This document shows positions 1-5,198 of a stretch of DNA of 5,628 nucleotides, piece by piece (position 1 is the stretch's first letter; each line of letters begins with the position of its first letter). Below the pieces are notes generated by a model. That model saw nothing but the letters and a program-made list of their open reading frames with translations. It did not search any database and was not told where the DNA came from. The stretch is taken from positions 1 to 5,628 of the forward strand of contig JAGTVF010000382.1 in the NCBI GenBank assembly GCA_018224315.1, in the 5' to 3' direction. Made by a program: the position numbers and the translations under genes. Origin of the DNA: Desulfobacterales bacterium (GTDB taxonomy: Bacteria > Desulfobacterota > Desulfobacteria > Desulfobacterales > Desulfosalsimonadaceae).

Positions 1-34
1 ATTTAACCAGGCAAAAACAGAAGGTCGGCCATGA
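1..34 (+). CDS. C-terminal end of a probable antitoxin (5' truncated)
   Basis: One reading frame is open from the left edge and ends with TGA at 32-34, giving the tail FNQAKTEGRP. The toxin ATG (31-33) overlaps this stop as ATGA, the usual translational coupling of an antitoxin gene placed directly upstream of its PIN toxin. Only ten residues are visible, so the antitoxin class (AbrB-like, RHH, Phd-like) cannot be named; the call rests on position and overlap, not on a recognised domain. Of the other two forward frames, one stops at once (TAA at 4-6) and the other has no link to the toxin start. Confidence 0.55.
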   Translation, partial: FNQAKTEGRP

Positions 35-432
35 TTGTGGTGGATACAAATGTTATTGGCCACCTCTTCTTGTCGAGCGAGCAATCGGTTTTAGCGCAAC
101 GAGCCCTGCAAAAGGACAATGAGTGGGCGGCACCGATTTTATGGCGCAGCGAATTGCGCAATGTCCTTACTCTTTATATGCGGAAAAACATCTTGAAGTT
201 GGAACAGGCTCAGCAGATCATGAACAGTGCCCTGAAATTGCTAAAGGGGCGAGAATATGAAGTTCCATCATATGAAGTTTTAAGACTGACCGCAACCAGC
301 CATTGTTCTGCTTATGATTGTGAATTTATCGCTGCCGCAAATGACCTAAAAGTCCCTTTAGTGACCGCTGACAAACAACTGCTGCGTGAATTTTCTTCAG
401 TGGCAGTATCATTGACTTCCTTCAGTCAATAG
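31..432 (+). CDS. vapC: PIN-domain toxin, VapC type
   Basis: Complete 133-residue PIN-domain protein, a normal length for a VapC ribonuclease. The acidic active-site set can be read directly: D5 in the N-terminal VVDTNV motif, E41 in the RSELRN segment, D96 in SAYDCEF and D114 in the VTADKQL motif. In the family these residues hold Mg2+/Mn2+ and cut RNA, commonly tRNA or rRNA, when the partner antitoxin is lost. The start at 31 is preceded by GAAGG (20-24) at 6 nt spacing and overlaps the upstream stop as ATGA, so the two genes form a typical toxin-antitoxin operon. A hand count gives about 46% GC over 61-360, lower than the genes on the right, which suggests horizontal acquisition. The target RNA cannot be told from sequence. 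Confidence 0.9.
   Translation: MIVVDTNVIGHLFLSSEQSVLAQRALQKDNEWAAPILWRSELRNVLTLYMRKNILKLEQAQQIMNSALKLLKGREYEVPSYEVLRLTATSHCSAYDCEFIAAANDLKVPLVTADKQLLREFSSVAVSLTSFSQ
411..430. repeat. perfect 7-bp inverted repeat at the toxin gene end
   Basis: ATTGACT (411-417) and AGTCAAT (424-430) are exact reverse complements separated by the six bases TCCTTC. The repeat lies inside the last codons of the toxin gene and ends one base before the end of its stop codon. It could form a small RNA hairpin. It is AT-rich and has no following T-tract, so it is a poor intrinsic terminator; a weak pause or decay-protecting hairpin, or chance, are the alternatives. Confidence 0.4.
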
Positions 433-510
433 TTGCGCCATGATGCCGGCCAGCCCGCCGCTGCACTTGACCGCAAAACCCTGGCGCGTTTGCGTCAAAT
501 GATTTCTTTG

Positions 511-539
511 TTCACCGATAGGGAGCACTACAATACAAT
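511..539 (+). promoter_or_regulatory. candidate sigma70-type promoter for the CGGC gene
   Basis: TTCACC (511-516) is followed after 17 nt by TACAAT (534-539), a 4/6 and 5/6 match to the -35 and -10 consensus at ideal spacing. A second overlapping TACAAT lies at 529-534. Transcription would begin near 546, leaving a leader of about 80 nt before the chosen start at 625. This supports an independent promoter between the toxin and the CGGC gene. Judged by eye only. Confidence 0.4.
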
Positions 540-612
540 TATGAGTGAAGAAACCGGCTGGCGTTCGGCTAGTCCGGTGAAGATACAATGGCGGTCAATC
601 CATCAGGAATGG

Positions 613-618
613 AAAGGA
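613..618 (+). promoter_or_regulatory. ribosome binding site deciding the CGGC-protein start
   Basis: AAAGGA lies 6 nt upstream of the ATG at 625. The same reading frame stays open back to a TTG at 433, with other in-frame ATGs at 541 and 619. None of these has a comparably placed Shine-Dalgarno sequence, and the conserved domain begins only after 637, so 625 is the preferred start. Confidence 0.65.
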
Positions 619-624
619 ATGGAA

Positions 625-1071
625 ATGGATCCAAAGATGAAGATCGGCATCATTATCTGTGATCGTTACCGCCGTTGTGCGGGTGGAAAGTGTTTCCGGG
701 CCATGAGAAACAAGGAGGGCGCTTTTGATGTCTACAAGGACAGAGACGTTGAGCTGGTCGGTTTTACCTCCTGTGATGGCTGTCCCGGGGGCAATATCGA
801 ATATGCGGGCGAAGAGATGGTGAAAAATGGCGCAGAGGTTATTCATTTGGCAACCGGCCTGGTGGTTGGCTATCCTCCCTGTCCCTACATTGAAACATTT
901 AAGGCTTTTCTTGAAAAACGCTATGCGGTCAAAGTCGTTGTCGGCACCCACCCTATCCCGAAAAAGTATCTTGAAATGCATACGCATCTCAAAACATGGG
1001 ATGACCCTGCGTGGAAGCCGCTGATCGCGCCAACCATGAGTGACGAAACCCTCCGTGAAAGTTACAATTAA
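625..1071 (+). CDS. CGGC-domain protein (putative metal-binding)
   Basis: 148-residue protein matching the small CGGC-domain family (PF08821), Cys/His-rich proteins common in anaerobes and thought to bind a metal. No reaction is established for the family. A beta strand KIGIII leads into Cys12, Cys18 and Cys23 (CDRYRRC then AGGKC). The family-naming motif is at residues 50-53, but reads Cys-Asp-Gly-Cys followed by PGG rather than CGGC. Cys86 (YPPCPY) and the histidines 74, 109, 119 and 121 could complete one or more metal sites. There is no signal peptide or membrane segment, so it is probably cytoplasmic. It begins 192 nt after the toxin and is followed by a 199-nt spacer, so it may be monocistronic. 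The open frame extends upstream to 433, but that part looks like untranslated leader. Confidence 0.85.
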   Translation: MDPKMKIGIIICDRYRRCAGGKCFRAMRNKEGAFDVYKDRDVELVGFTSCDGCPGGNIEYAGEEMVKNGAEVIHLATGLVVGYPPCPYIETFKAFLEKRYAVKVVVGTHPIPKKYLEMHTHLKTWDDPAWKPLIAPTMSDETLRESYN

Positions 1072-1104
1072 CCGCCATTTTCCGATTGCGCCCGCATGAG
1101 GCCC

Positions 1105-1134
1105 CGTGAGACTGATAACACGTGAGACTGATAA
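1105..1134. repeat. 14-bp direct repeat with 2-bp spacer
   Basis: CGTGAGACTGATAA occurs at 1105-1118 and again, identically, at 1121-1134, separated by CA (16-bp period). The join creates a CACGTG palindrome at 1119-1124. The pair lies about 33 bp upstream of the TTGACA hexamer at 1167. It could be a tandem operator for a regulator of the downstream genes, or a recent slippage duplication. Only two copies are present. Confidence 0.6.
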
Positions 1135-1166
1135 GCGGTGCGGACCCAATTTTGAAAACCTTTTAT

Positions 1167-1194
1167 TTGACACATCTCAATGACAAGGCATATT
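1167..1194 (+). promoter_or_regulatory. candidate promoter of the CMD/Mth938 unit
   Basis: A perfect -35 hexamer TTGACA (1167-1172) is followed after 16 nt by CATATT (1189-1194), a 4/6 match to the -10 box. Transcription would start near 1202, giving a leader of roughly 70 nt before the ATG at 1271. The position, just upstream of a two-gene unit that ends in a terminator, supports the call; the -10 element is weak. Confidence 0.45.
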
Positions 1195-1256
1195 GGCAAT
1201 AGAAACCATTAAAAGGCGGGTCGGGATTACCGGCACAGCATTGTCCAAATTTCAAA

Positions 1257-1263
1257 AAGGGAG
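1257..1263 (+). promoter_or_regulatory. ribosome binding site deciding the CMD-like protein start
   Basis: AAGGGAG lies 7 nt before the ATG at 1271. The frame is open back to a TTG at 1193, but the extra N-terminal residues are basic, unlike family members, and have no Shine-Dalgarno sequence, so 1271 is taken as the start. Confidence 0.7.
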
Positions 1264-1270
1264 CAGAAAA

Positions 1271-1585
1271 ATGGCTGAGAAAAAAATGCCCAAAAATTAC
1301 CAGGTCATGGAGACTGAACACCCCGAACTGATGAAAGCCGTATCCGGGCTCGGCCAGGCCGCGCGCGAGGAAGGCCCCCTGGATGCAAAAACCGTGGAGC
1401 TTATTCAGATGGCTGCAGCCGCCGCTCTCAGGCTGGAAGGAGCGGTGCACAGCCATACCCGCCGGGCCCTGAAGGAAGGCGCCAGCAGGGAAGAAATCCA
1501 CCACGCCCTTGTGGTGCTCACCTCCACCATGGGTTTTCCCTCGGTTGCCGCGGCCATGAGCTGGGCCCGGGATATTACCGACTGA
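1271..1585 (+). CDS. carboxymuconolactone decarboxylase (CMD/AhpD-fold) family protein lacking CxxC
   Basis: 104-residue all-helical protein of the CMD/AhpD superfamily (PF02627). The core runs from about residue 38 to 100: the helix carrying Glu43 (KTVELIQMA), the segment leading to His62, then RRALKEGASREEI (64-76) and a C-terminal helix ending in ARDI. In AhpD-type members the residues seven and four before this histidine are the redox Cys pair; here they are Leu55 and Ala58, so peroxidase or disulfide chemistry by the usual mechanism is unlikely. His62 and Glu43 remain. True PcaC decarboxylates 4-carboxymuconolactone in protocatechuate breakdown, but family resemblance is not enough to assign that role. 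The stop is 9 nt before the Mth938-like start, so the two are surely co-transcribed. The biochemical role is unknown. Confidence 0.87.
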   Translation: MAEKKMPKNYQVMETEHPELMKAVSGLGQAAREEGPLDAKTVELIQMAAAAALRLEGAVHSHTRRALKEGASREEIHHALVVLTSTMGFPSVAAAMSWARDITD

Positions 1586-1594
1586 AGGATTGTT

Positions 1595-1951
1595 ATGACG
1601 TATCCCAGAATCGATCATTGCGCTTTTGGTCAAATGACCATTAATGAAAAGACCTTTTCTTCGGATCTGATCATTGATGCAGACGGAAACGTGCGCGACA
1701 ACTGGCGCCGCCGCAAGGGCCACAACCTTGTACCCGAAGACCTGGGAGCGCTGCTGGACCAAAACCCTGAAAAACTCATCATCGGAACAGGGGTCAGCGG
1801 GCGCATGTCCGTGGCCCAATCGGTCATGGAGGCATGCCGGGCCCGGGGCATCACGGTCGAGGCGCACCCGACTGCCGAGGCGGCCCGGAAATTCAATGAA
1901 GCGGCTGAAACAGGAGCCCTTGTGGCTGCAGGCTTTCACCTGACCTGCTGA
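1595..1951 (+). CDS. Mth938-like domain protein (DUF498/NDUFAF3 family)
   Basis: 118-residue protein that fits the Mth938-like family (PF04430) along its entire length. The N-terminal part has the FGQMTI strand, SDLII and the NWRRRKGHNL segment (36-45). The centre has LIIGTGVSGRM (61-71), which in the family forms a glycine-rich loop next to a pocket, and the end has EAHPTAEAARKFNE (89-102) and the typical terminal GFHLTC. The fold is known from archaeal MTH938; human NDUFAF3 and AAMDC belong to the same group, but no enzymatic activity is established for the bacterial proteins. It starts 9 nt after the CMD-like gene with AAGGA (1585-1589) 5 nt upstream, and is followed by a terminator, so it is the last gene of a two-gene unit. 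Presumably cytoplasmic. Confidence 0.9.
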   Translation: MTYPRIDHCAFGQMTINEKTFSSDLIIDADGNVRDNWRRRKGHNLVPEDLGALLDQNPEKLIIGTGVSGRMSVAQSVMEACRARGITVEAHPTAEAARKFNEAAETGALVAAGFHLTC

Positions 1952-1980
1952 AAAAAACGGGCCTGCCGCGATCCCCTGCT

Positions 1981-2010
1981 GCCCCCGGCTGACCGGGGCC
2001 GGATTTTTTT
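1981..2010 (+). terminator. intrinsic terminator after the Mth938-like gene
   Basis: A GC-rich hairpin is followed by seven Ts (2004-2010). Two pairings are possible: CCCCGG (1983-1988) with CCGGGG (1993-1998) around a CTGA loop, or CCGGC (1985-1989) with GCCGG (1998-2002), which places the stem one base from the T-tract. It lies 30 nt beyond the stop at 1951 and separates the CMD/Mth938 unit from the SLOG-like gene. Confidence 0.8.
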
Positions 2011-2126
2011 GTTTGAAATTTCATTGCCCCAAAGCACGCCTTTGCGTTACGGTAGCCGGATTGTCAGCAGCAAAGAAAATAAAACCAAATTCAGAGAAAT
2101 CATCATCAAAGAAGGAAAACAGCATC

Positions 2127-2681
2127 ATGGACAAGCAAGACTGCATACTGTTTAGCGGCGGCACCAAAGGCGCCGAGGCGGAATTCGGGGCCAATGCCGA
2201 ACGATTTGGCATCGAGGAAGTCAATTTCTCGTTTGAGGGCCATGCCATTGTCCGCACCCGCGGCATGCGGGTTTTGACCCAGGAGGAACTGAAAAACGGG
2301 GATGTGAGCCTGGAATATATCTCAAGGCTGATGAACCGGCGCTATGCCAAAACCCCGATGATCCGCAAGGTTTTACAGAGCATCTGGTATCAGATCAACA
2401 GCGGAAGAGAAATCTACGTTGTCGGGGAAATCCTGGATGACAAGACGGTAAAGGGTGGCACCGGCTGGGGTGCTGAGTTTGCAAAACTTTGCAACAAGCC
2501 GTTATATGTCTTTGATCAAAAACAGAACGCCTGGTTTGAATGGAACAAAACAGACTGGATCGAGTGCGAAAAAGACCAGCCGGTGATCACCCAGCCCCGT
2601 TTCACCGGAACCGGGACGCGCTATCTGGAGGAAAACGGCAAAAAAGCCATAGCCGGACTGTTTGACAGAACCTTTGGATAA
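2127..2681 (+). CDS. SLOG-like putative nucleotide-binding protein
   Basis: 184-residue soluble protein that I recognise only at fold level. Near the N-terminus ILFSGGTKGAEAEFG (7-21) matches the glycine-rich loop of SLOG/LOG-type Rossmann proteins (DprA, LOG and TIR-linked SLOG families), which bind nucleotides or nucleotide-derived ligands. The middle has REIYVVGEI (94-102), then GGTGWGAEFAKL (110-121) and KPLYVFDQ (124-131), the pattern of the second ligand-facing loop and following strand. A late TGTGTRYL (160-167) also resembles these proteins. ATG 2127 was chosen because the preceding AAGGA (2112-2116) is about 10 nt away and the core starts at once; an in-frame TTG at 2013 lies inside AT-rich leader. 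No effector domain or membrane helix is fused to it. It lies 43 nt before the hydrolase and may share its transcript. Substrate unknown. Confidence 0.62.
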   Translation: MDKQDCILFSGGTKGAEAEFGANAERFGIEEVNFSFEGHAIVRTRGMRVLTQEELKNGDVSLEYISRLMNRRYAKTPMIRKVLQSIWYQINSGREIYVVGEILDDKTVKGGTGWGAEFAKLCNKPLYVFDQKQNAWFEWNKTDWIECEKDQPVITQPRFTGTGTRYLEENGKKAIAGLFDRTFG

Positions 2682-2712
2682 CCGGGCAGCGTTAAGCGCA
2701 TGAACAAAAAAC

Positions 2713-2719
2713 AAGGAGG
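2713..2719 (+). promoter_or_regulatory. strong ribosome binding site of the hydrolase gene
   Basis: AAGGAGG is an almost complete anti-16S match 5 nt before the ATG at 2725, the strongest Shine-Dalgarno sequence in the window. It fixes the hydrolase start and predicts efficient translation. Confidence 0.8.
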
Positions 2720-2724
2720 CGGCC

Positions 2725-3516
2725 ATGCAGGCAGAAGCAAACGGCATAAACATCCATTACGAACTCACAGGACCGGCCTCCGCACCGGTTGTCATGTTAA
2801 GCCATTGCCTGGCCGGAAGCATGGACATCTGGGACTTTCAGATCAGGGCCCTTGAACAGCAATACCGGGTCCTGCGCTATGATCTGCGGGGCCACGGGGC
2901 CACGTCGGCACCGGACAATGACTACAGCATGGAAATGCTGGCATCCGATGCCGCGGCCCTGCTCGATGCCCTGGAAATCCCAAGTGCGCATTTCATGGGC
3001 ATCAGCCTGGGCGGCATGCTCGGCCAGAGCCTGGCCCTCACGCACCCGGAAAAAGTCTCTTCCCTGATTCTTTGCGACACCGCCTGCAAAATCCCCCAGG
3101 AAACCCATCAGGACTGGGACGAACGCGTTGCCGCGGCCCGGCGTCACGGTATGGCCGCCCTGACAGACGGCACCATGCAGCGATGGCTCAGCCCGGAGTT
3201 TCAAGAAGCGCATCCCGATATTGCGGAAAAAATCAGAAACATGATTCTGGCCACCCCGGTGGCCGGGTTTGCCGGATGCTGCCGGGCGATCCGGGATTTT
3301 GACGTCAAAGACAAAATCAGCCGGATTTCCGTGCCCGTGCTGATCCTGGTGGGTGAAAACGACCCAGGCACCCCTGTTGAAATGTCACAGGAAATCCGGG
3401 AAGCCATGTCCGGGGCTGAAATGGTGACCCTGGCCCGGGCCTTTCACCTCAGCAACATTGAGGCGGCAGAGCCGTTTAACCAAACCGTGGTCGATTTTCT
3501 GGCAAGGCAGCAATAA
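2725..3516 (+). CDS. alpha/beta hydrolase, 3-oxoadipate enol-lactonase (PcaD)-like
   Basis: Complete 263-residue alpha/beta-hydrolase, the usual length for PcaD. The catalytic triad is readable: Ser94 in the nucleophile elbow GISLGG, Asp213 in VGENDPGTP and His241 in FHLSNIE. The oxyanion-hole segment SHCLAG (26-31) and DLRGHG (53-58) are in place. Several stretches are characteristic of 3-oxoadipate enol-lactonases rather than generic hydrolases: YSMEMLASDAAALLDAL (67-83), RWLSPEF (153-159), ILATPVAGFAGCCRAIRDFD (174-193) and the HLSNIEAAEPF end. PcaD hydrolyses 3-oxoadipate enol-lactone to 3-oxoadipate in the protocatechuate branch of aromatic breakdown. No other pathway enzyme is in view apart from the CMD-like protein, so the true substrate may be a different lactone or ester. 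It follows the SLOG-like gene by 43 nt and precedes the pseudokinase by about 70 nt. Confidence 0.85.
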   Translation: MQAEANGINIHYELTGPASAPVVMLSHCLAGSMDIWDFQIRALEQQYRVLRYDLRGHGATSAPDNDYSMEMLASDAAALLDALEIPSAHFMGISLGGMLGQSLALTHPEKVSSLILCDTACKIPQETHQDWDERVAAARRHGMAALTDGTMQRWLSPEFQEAHPDIAEKIRNMILATPVAGFAGCCRAIRDFDVKDKISRISVPVLILVGENDPGTPVEMSQEIREAMSGAEMVTLARAFHLSNIEAAEPFNQTVVDFLARQQ

Positions 3517-3562
3517 AAGGCTCTGTCGGCAAAAAATGTCAAAACTGCTTGACCAATCCGGG

Positions 3563-3591
3563 CCATGGCGGTAAAAAACCGGCAGCCATGG
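3563..3591. repeat. inverted repeat spanning the pseudokinase start codon
   Basis: CCATGGC (3563-3569) is the exact reverse complement of GCCATGG (3585-3591). Inside lies a second short pairing, GGT (3570-3572) with ACC (3578-3580), around an A-rich loop. The right arm contains the proposed start codon at 3588, so a folded mRNA would hide it. The hexamer CCATGG is itself palindromic and therefore also repeats directly. Confidence 0.5.
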
Positions 3592-5195
3592 ACTCCTGGA
3601 ACCTAAAAAGCGAACGCATTGAAGCCGAAAACTACCTTTCCGGCCGCCGGAGTGATTTTACAGCCACTTACATGCAGGTGGCCAATCTCCAGTACATCAT
3701 CGAAACCCGGCCCGAAATTGTCACCACCGGCACGATCCATGCCCTTTGCTGCGTGCTGGAAGGAAACGAGCACGACAGCCAGCGCCAGGTTTTTTTCCTG
3801 TTTAAAAAAGCGGCTGACGCCATCGCAGACATTATCTGCCGGGCGCCGGAAAAACAAGTGGCCGACACGGCCAAAAACACCCTCTCCCGCCTGCTGGCCG
3901 CACACAATGGCCATCGGTTCAGGGCCGTGGCAGAAGCCATGGGCGCCCTGCCCGCGGCGGAAAACACGCCCAGACAGACCGGTTTTCAATTCCCGGAACC
4001 CACAATCGAAGCGGTGTGCGACATTTCAGCCATTGTTGGCACCCGGCCGGTGGACATGCTGCACTGGATGGGAAGAAGCGCCATCCTCAAAGACCCGGAA
4101 CAGCCCGAAAGCATTCTGGTGCTCAAATTTGCCCGCACCGGGCAGAGACTATCGGAGCTGGCCGCAGAAACATTCTGGATGCAGCAGTTGTCCCGGCTGG
4201 AACTGTCGGCACCCTTTGCCTTTGATATCCCCCGGCCGGCCGGGGCCCGGCACGCGCCGGTGATCTTTCGCATCGAAGACGAAACCCTTGCGATCCCCGA
4301 GGACGCAGATATTGACAGGCGCCGCCACGCCATTGCGTTTCAGACCGGGCCGGACTATTTTGCCTATCCCAATCACCCGGACAACGGAAAAATGCCCGGC
4401 AAGGACGAGTGCAGAACCATTCTGGCAAGAAATGCGGGCATTTTCGGGCACCTGGCATCCCTTGGCATCGTCCACACCGCCCCGATCCCCCTTTTTCACA
4501 ACCGGGTACAGCGCCAGCGCAGAAACGATGCAGGGCTTTATCAATGGCGGCGTGCCGGCCGCCTGGACCAGTGGCTGGCCTCGTGCCGGTTTCCCAACAT
4601 CAGCAAAAGCGGCATCCGGGACTTTGAACATTTCATCGCCTTTGACGGCCCCACCCGCCAGCTCTACGACCACATCGGCACCCATGTACTGAGCCTGGTT
4701 CTTGTGGCCGGCAGCTACTGCAGAAACCATGACGAAACCAGAATCGGCGTCGATGATCAGGGGTGTCCGGTGGATGCCCGGGATCTGTTTGACCGCCAAT
4801 GGCTCAGCCGTGTGCTCATCGATATTTTCAAAGCCTATTACCAGGGCTTTACCCAAACGGCCTTTTGCGCGGACCTGCCCTTTGACCCGCAAAACCTTAG
4901 CCGCCGGCTGATCGAGGAGATGGGCGTTGACCGGCACATGGAGGAGATCCTGCGCATTGCCGAGCAGGAGCTCATGAGTGATGCGCAATTCAGGCGGTTT
5001 CTGGAAAGCCGGGGGTTTGACCAACGCTCCATTGAAGGCCTGAAAAAGGGCAGCCAGGACATCCACATCCTCACCGGCCCGCATCTGGGCGGGTTTAACC
5101 AGGCCATTTCCGTTCCCGAACTTATCGAATACACGGCCGCCCTTTCGGCCCTGTGCATCATGGACAGCTTCTGCCGGCAGCGCTTTGCCGCATAG
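3588..5195 (+). CDS. large kinase-fold protein, probable SidJ-related pseudokinase
   Basis: 535-residue soluble protein from ATG 3588 (548 if TTG 3549 is used; neither has a good Shine-Dalgarno site). Residues about 20-125 look like a bundle of amphipathic helices, possibly HEAT-like. From about 155 a kinase-like N-lobe can be read: MGRSAIL (161-167), a beta3-type strand ending in Lys180 (ILVLK) and an alphaC-type helix with Glu194 (AAETFWMQ). A C-lobe segment LASLGIVHTAPI (289-300) resembles the LHxxGIVHxD catalytic loop of kinases, but the aspartate position is Ala298; HNR follows at 304-306. Lysine retained and catalytic Asp lost points to a pseudokinase. The layout and this loop remind me of proteins named SidJ-related pseudokinase in Desulfobacterota; Legionella SidJ is a calmodulin-activated glutamylase that modifies ubiquitin ligases. 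That assignment is from memory and tentative. Glutamylation, AMPylation or an unrelated function remain possible. The stop is 3 nt from the convergent rhodanese gene. Confidence 0.5.
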   Translation: MDSWNLKSERIEAENYLSGRRSDFTATYMQVANLQYIIETRPEIVTTGTIHALCCVLEGNEHDSQRQVFFLFKKAADAIADIICRAPEKQVADTAKNTLSRLLAAHNGHRFRAVAEAMGALPAAENTPRQTGFQFPEPTIEAVCDISAIVGTRPVDMLHWMGRSAILKDPEQPESILVLKFARTGQRLSELAAETFWMQQLSRLELSAPFAFDIPRPAGARHAPVIFRIEDETLAIPEDADIDRRRHAIAFQTGPDYFAYPNHPDNGKMPGKDECRTILARNAGIFGHLASLGIVHTAPIPLFHNRVQRQRRNDAGLYQWRRAGRLDQWLASCRFPNISKSGIRDFEHFIAFDGPTRQLYDHIGTHVLSLVLVAGSYCRNHDETRIGVDDQGCPVDARDLFDRQWLSRVLIDIFKAYYQGFTQTAFCADLPFDPQNLSRRLIEEMGVDRHMEEILRIAEQELMSDAQFRRFLESRGFDQRSIEGLKKGSQDIHILTGPHLGGFNQAISVPELIEYTAALSALCIMDSFCRQRFAA

Positions 5196-5198
5196 CGG

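Noticed and set aside
409..593. Minus-strand frame of about 60 codons across the toxin/CGGC spacer
   Set aside because: The peptide has no recognised family and no start signal, and the spacer is better explained by a promoter and leader.
595..1173. Minus-strand open frame of 192 codons opposite the CGGC gene
   Set aside because: Shadow of the CGGC-domain gene; no motif and no convincing ribosome binding site.
1163..1939. Minus-strand open frame of 258 codons across the CMD/Mth938 genes
   Set aside because: It is antisense to two clear family members with good Shine-Dalgarno sites and a downstream terminator. No domain is visible in it.
2011..2126. Possible promoter (TTGTCA at 2061-2066) before the SLOG-like gene
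   Set aside because: No acceptable -10 box at 16-18 nt. A promoter is expected after the terminator, but I cannot place it.
3519..3540. GGCTCTGTCGGCAAAAAA, resembling the terminal repeat of IS6-family elements
   Set aside because: No matching inverted end, target duplication or transposase is in the window; a short similarity is not enough.
3536..3574. Twelve-codon leader peptide frame (MSKLLDQSGPWR)
   Set aside because: No Shine-Dalgarno sequence at a suitable distance and no attenuator structure with biased codons; probably chance.
4149..5084. Long minus-strand open frame (311 codons) opposite the pseudokinase gene
   Set aside because: It arises from high GC at codon ends of the real gene. 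Its translation has no recognisable domain, and the plus-strand frame has coherent fold motifs.
2127..5195. SLOG-hydrolase-pseudokinase as an anti-phage defence operon
   Set aside because: No nuclease, cyclase, pore-forming or TIR effector is present, so a defence label would be speculation.
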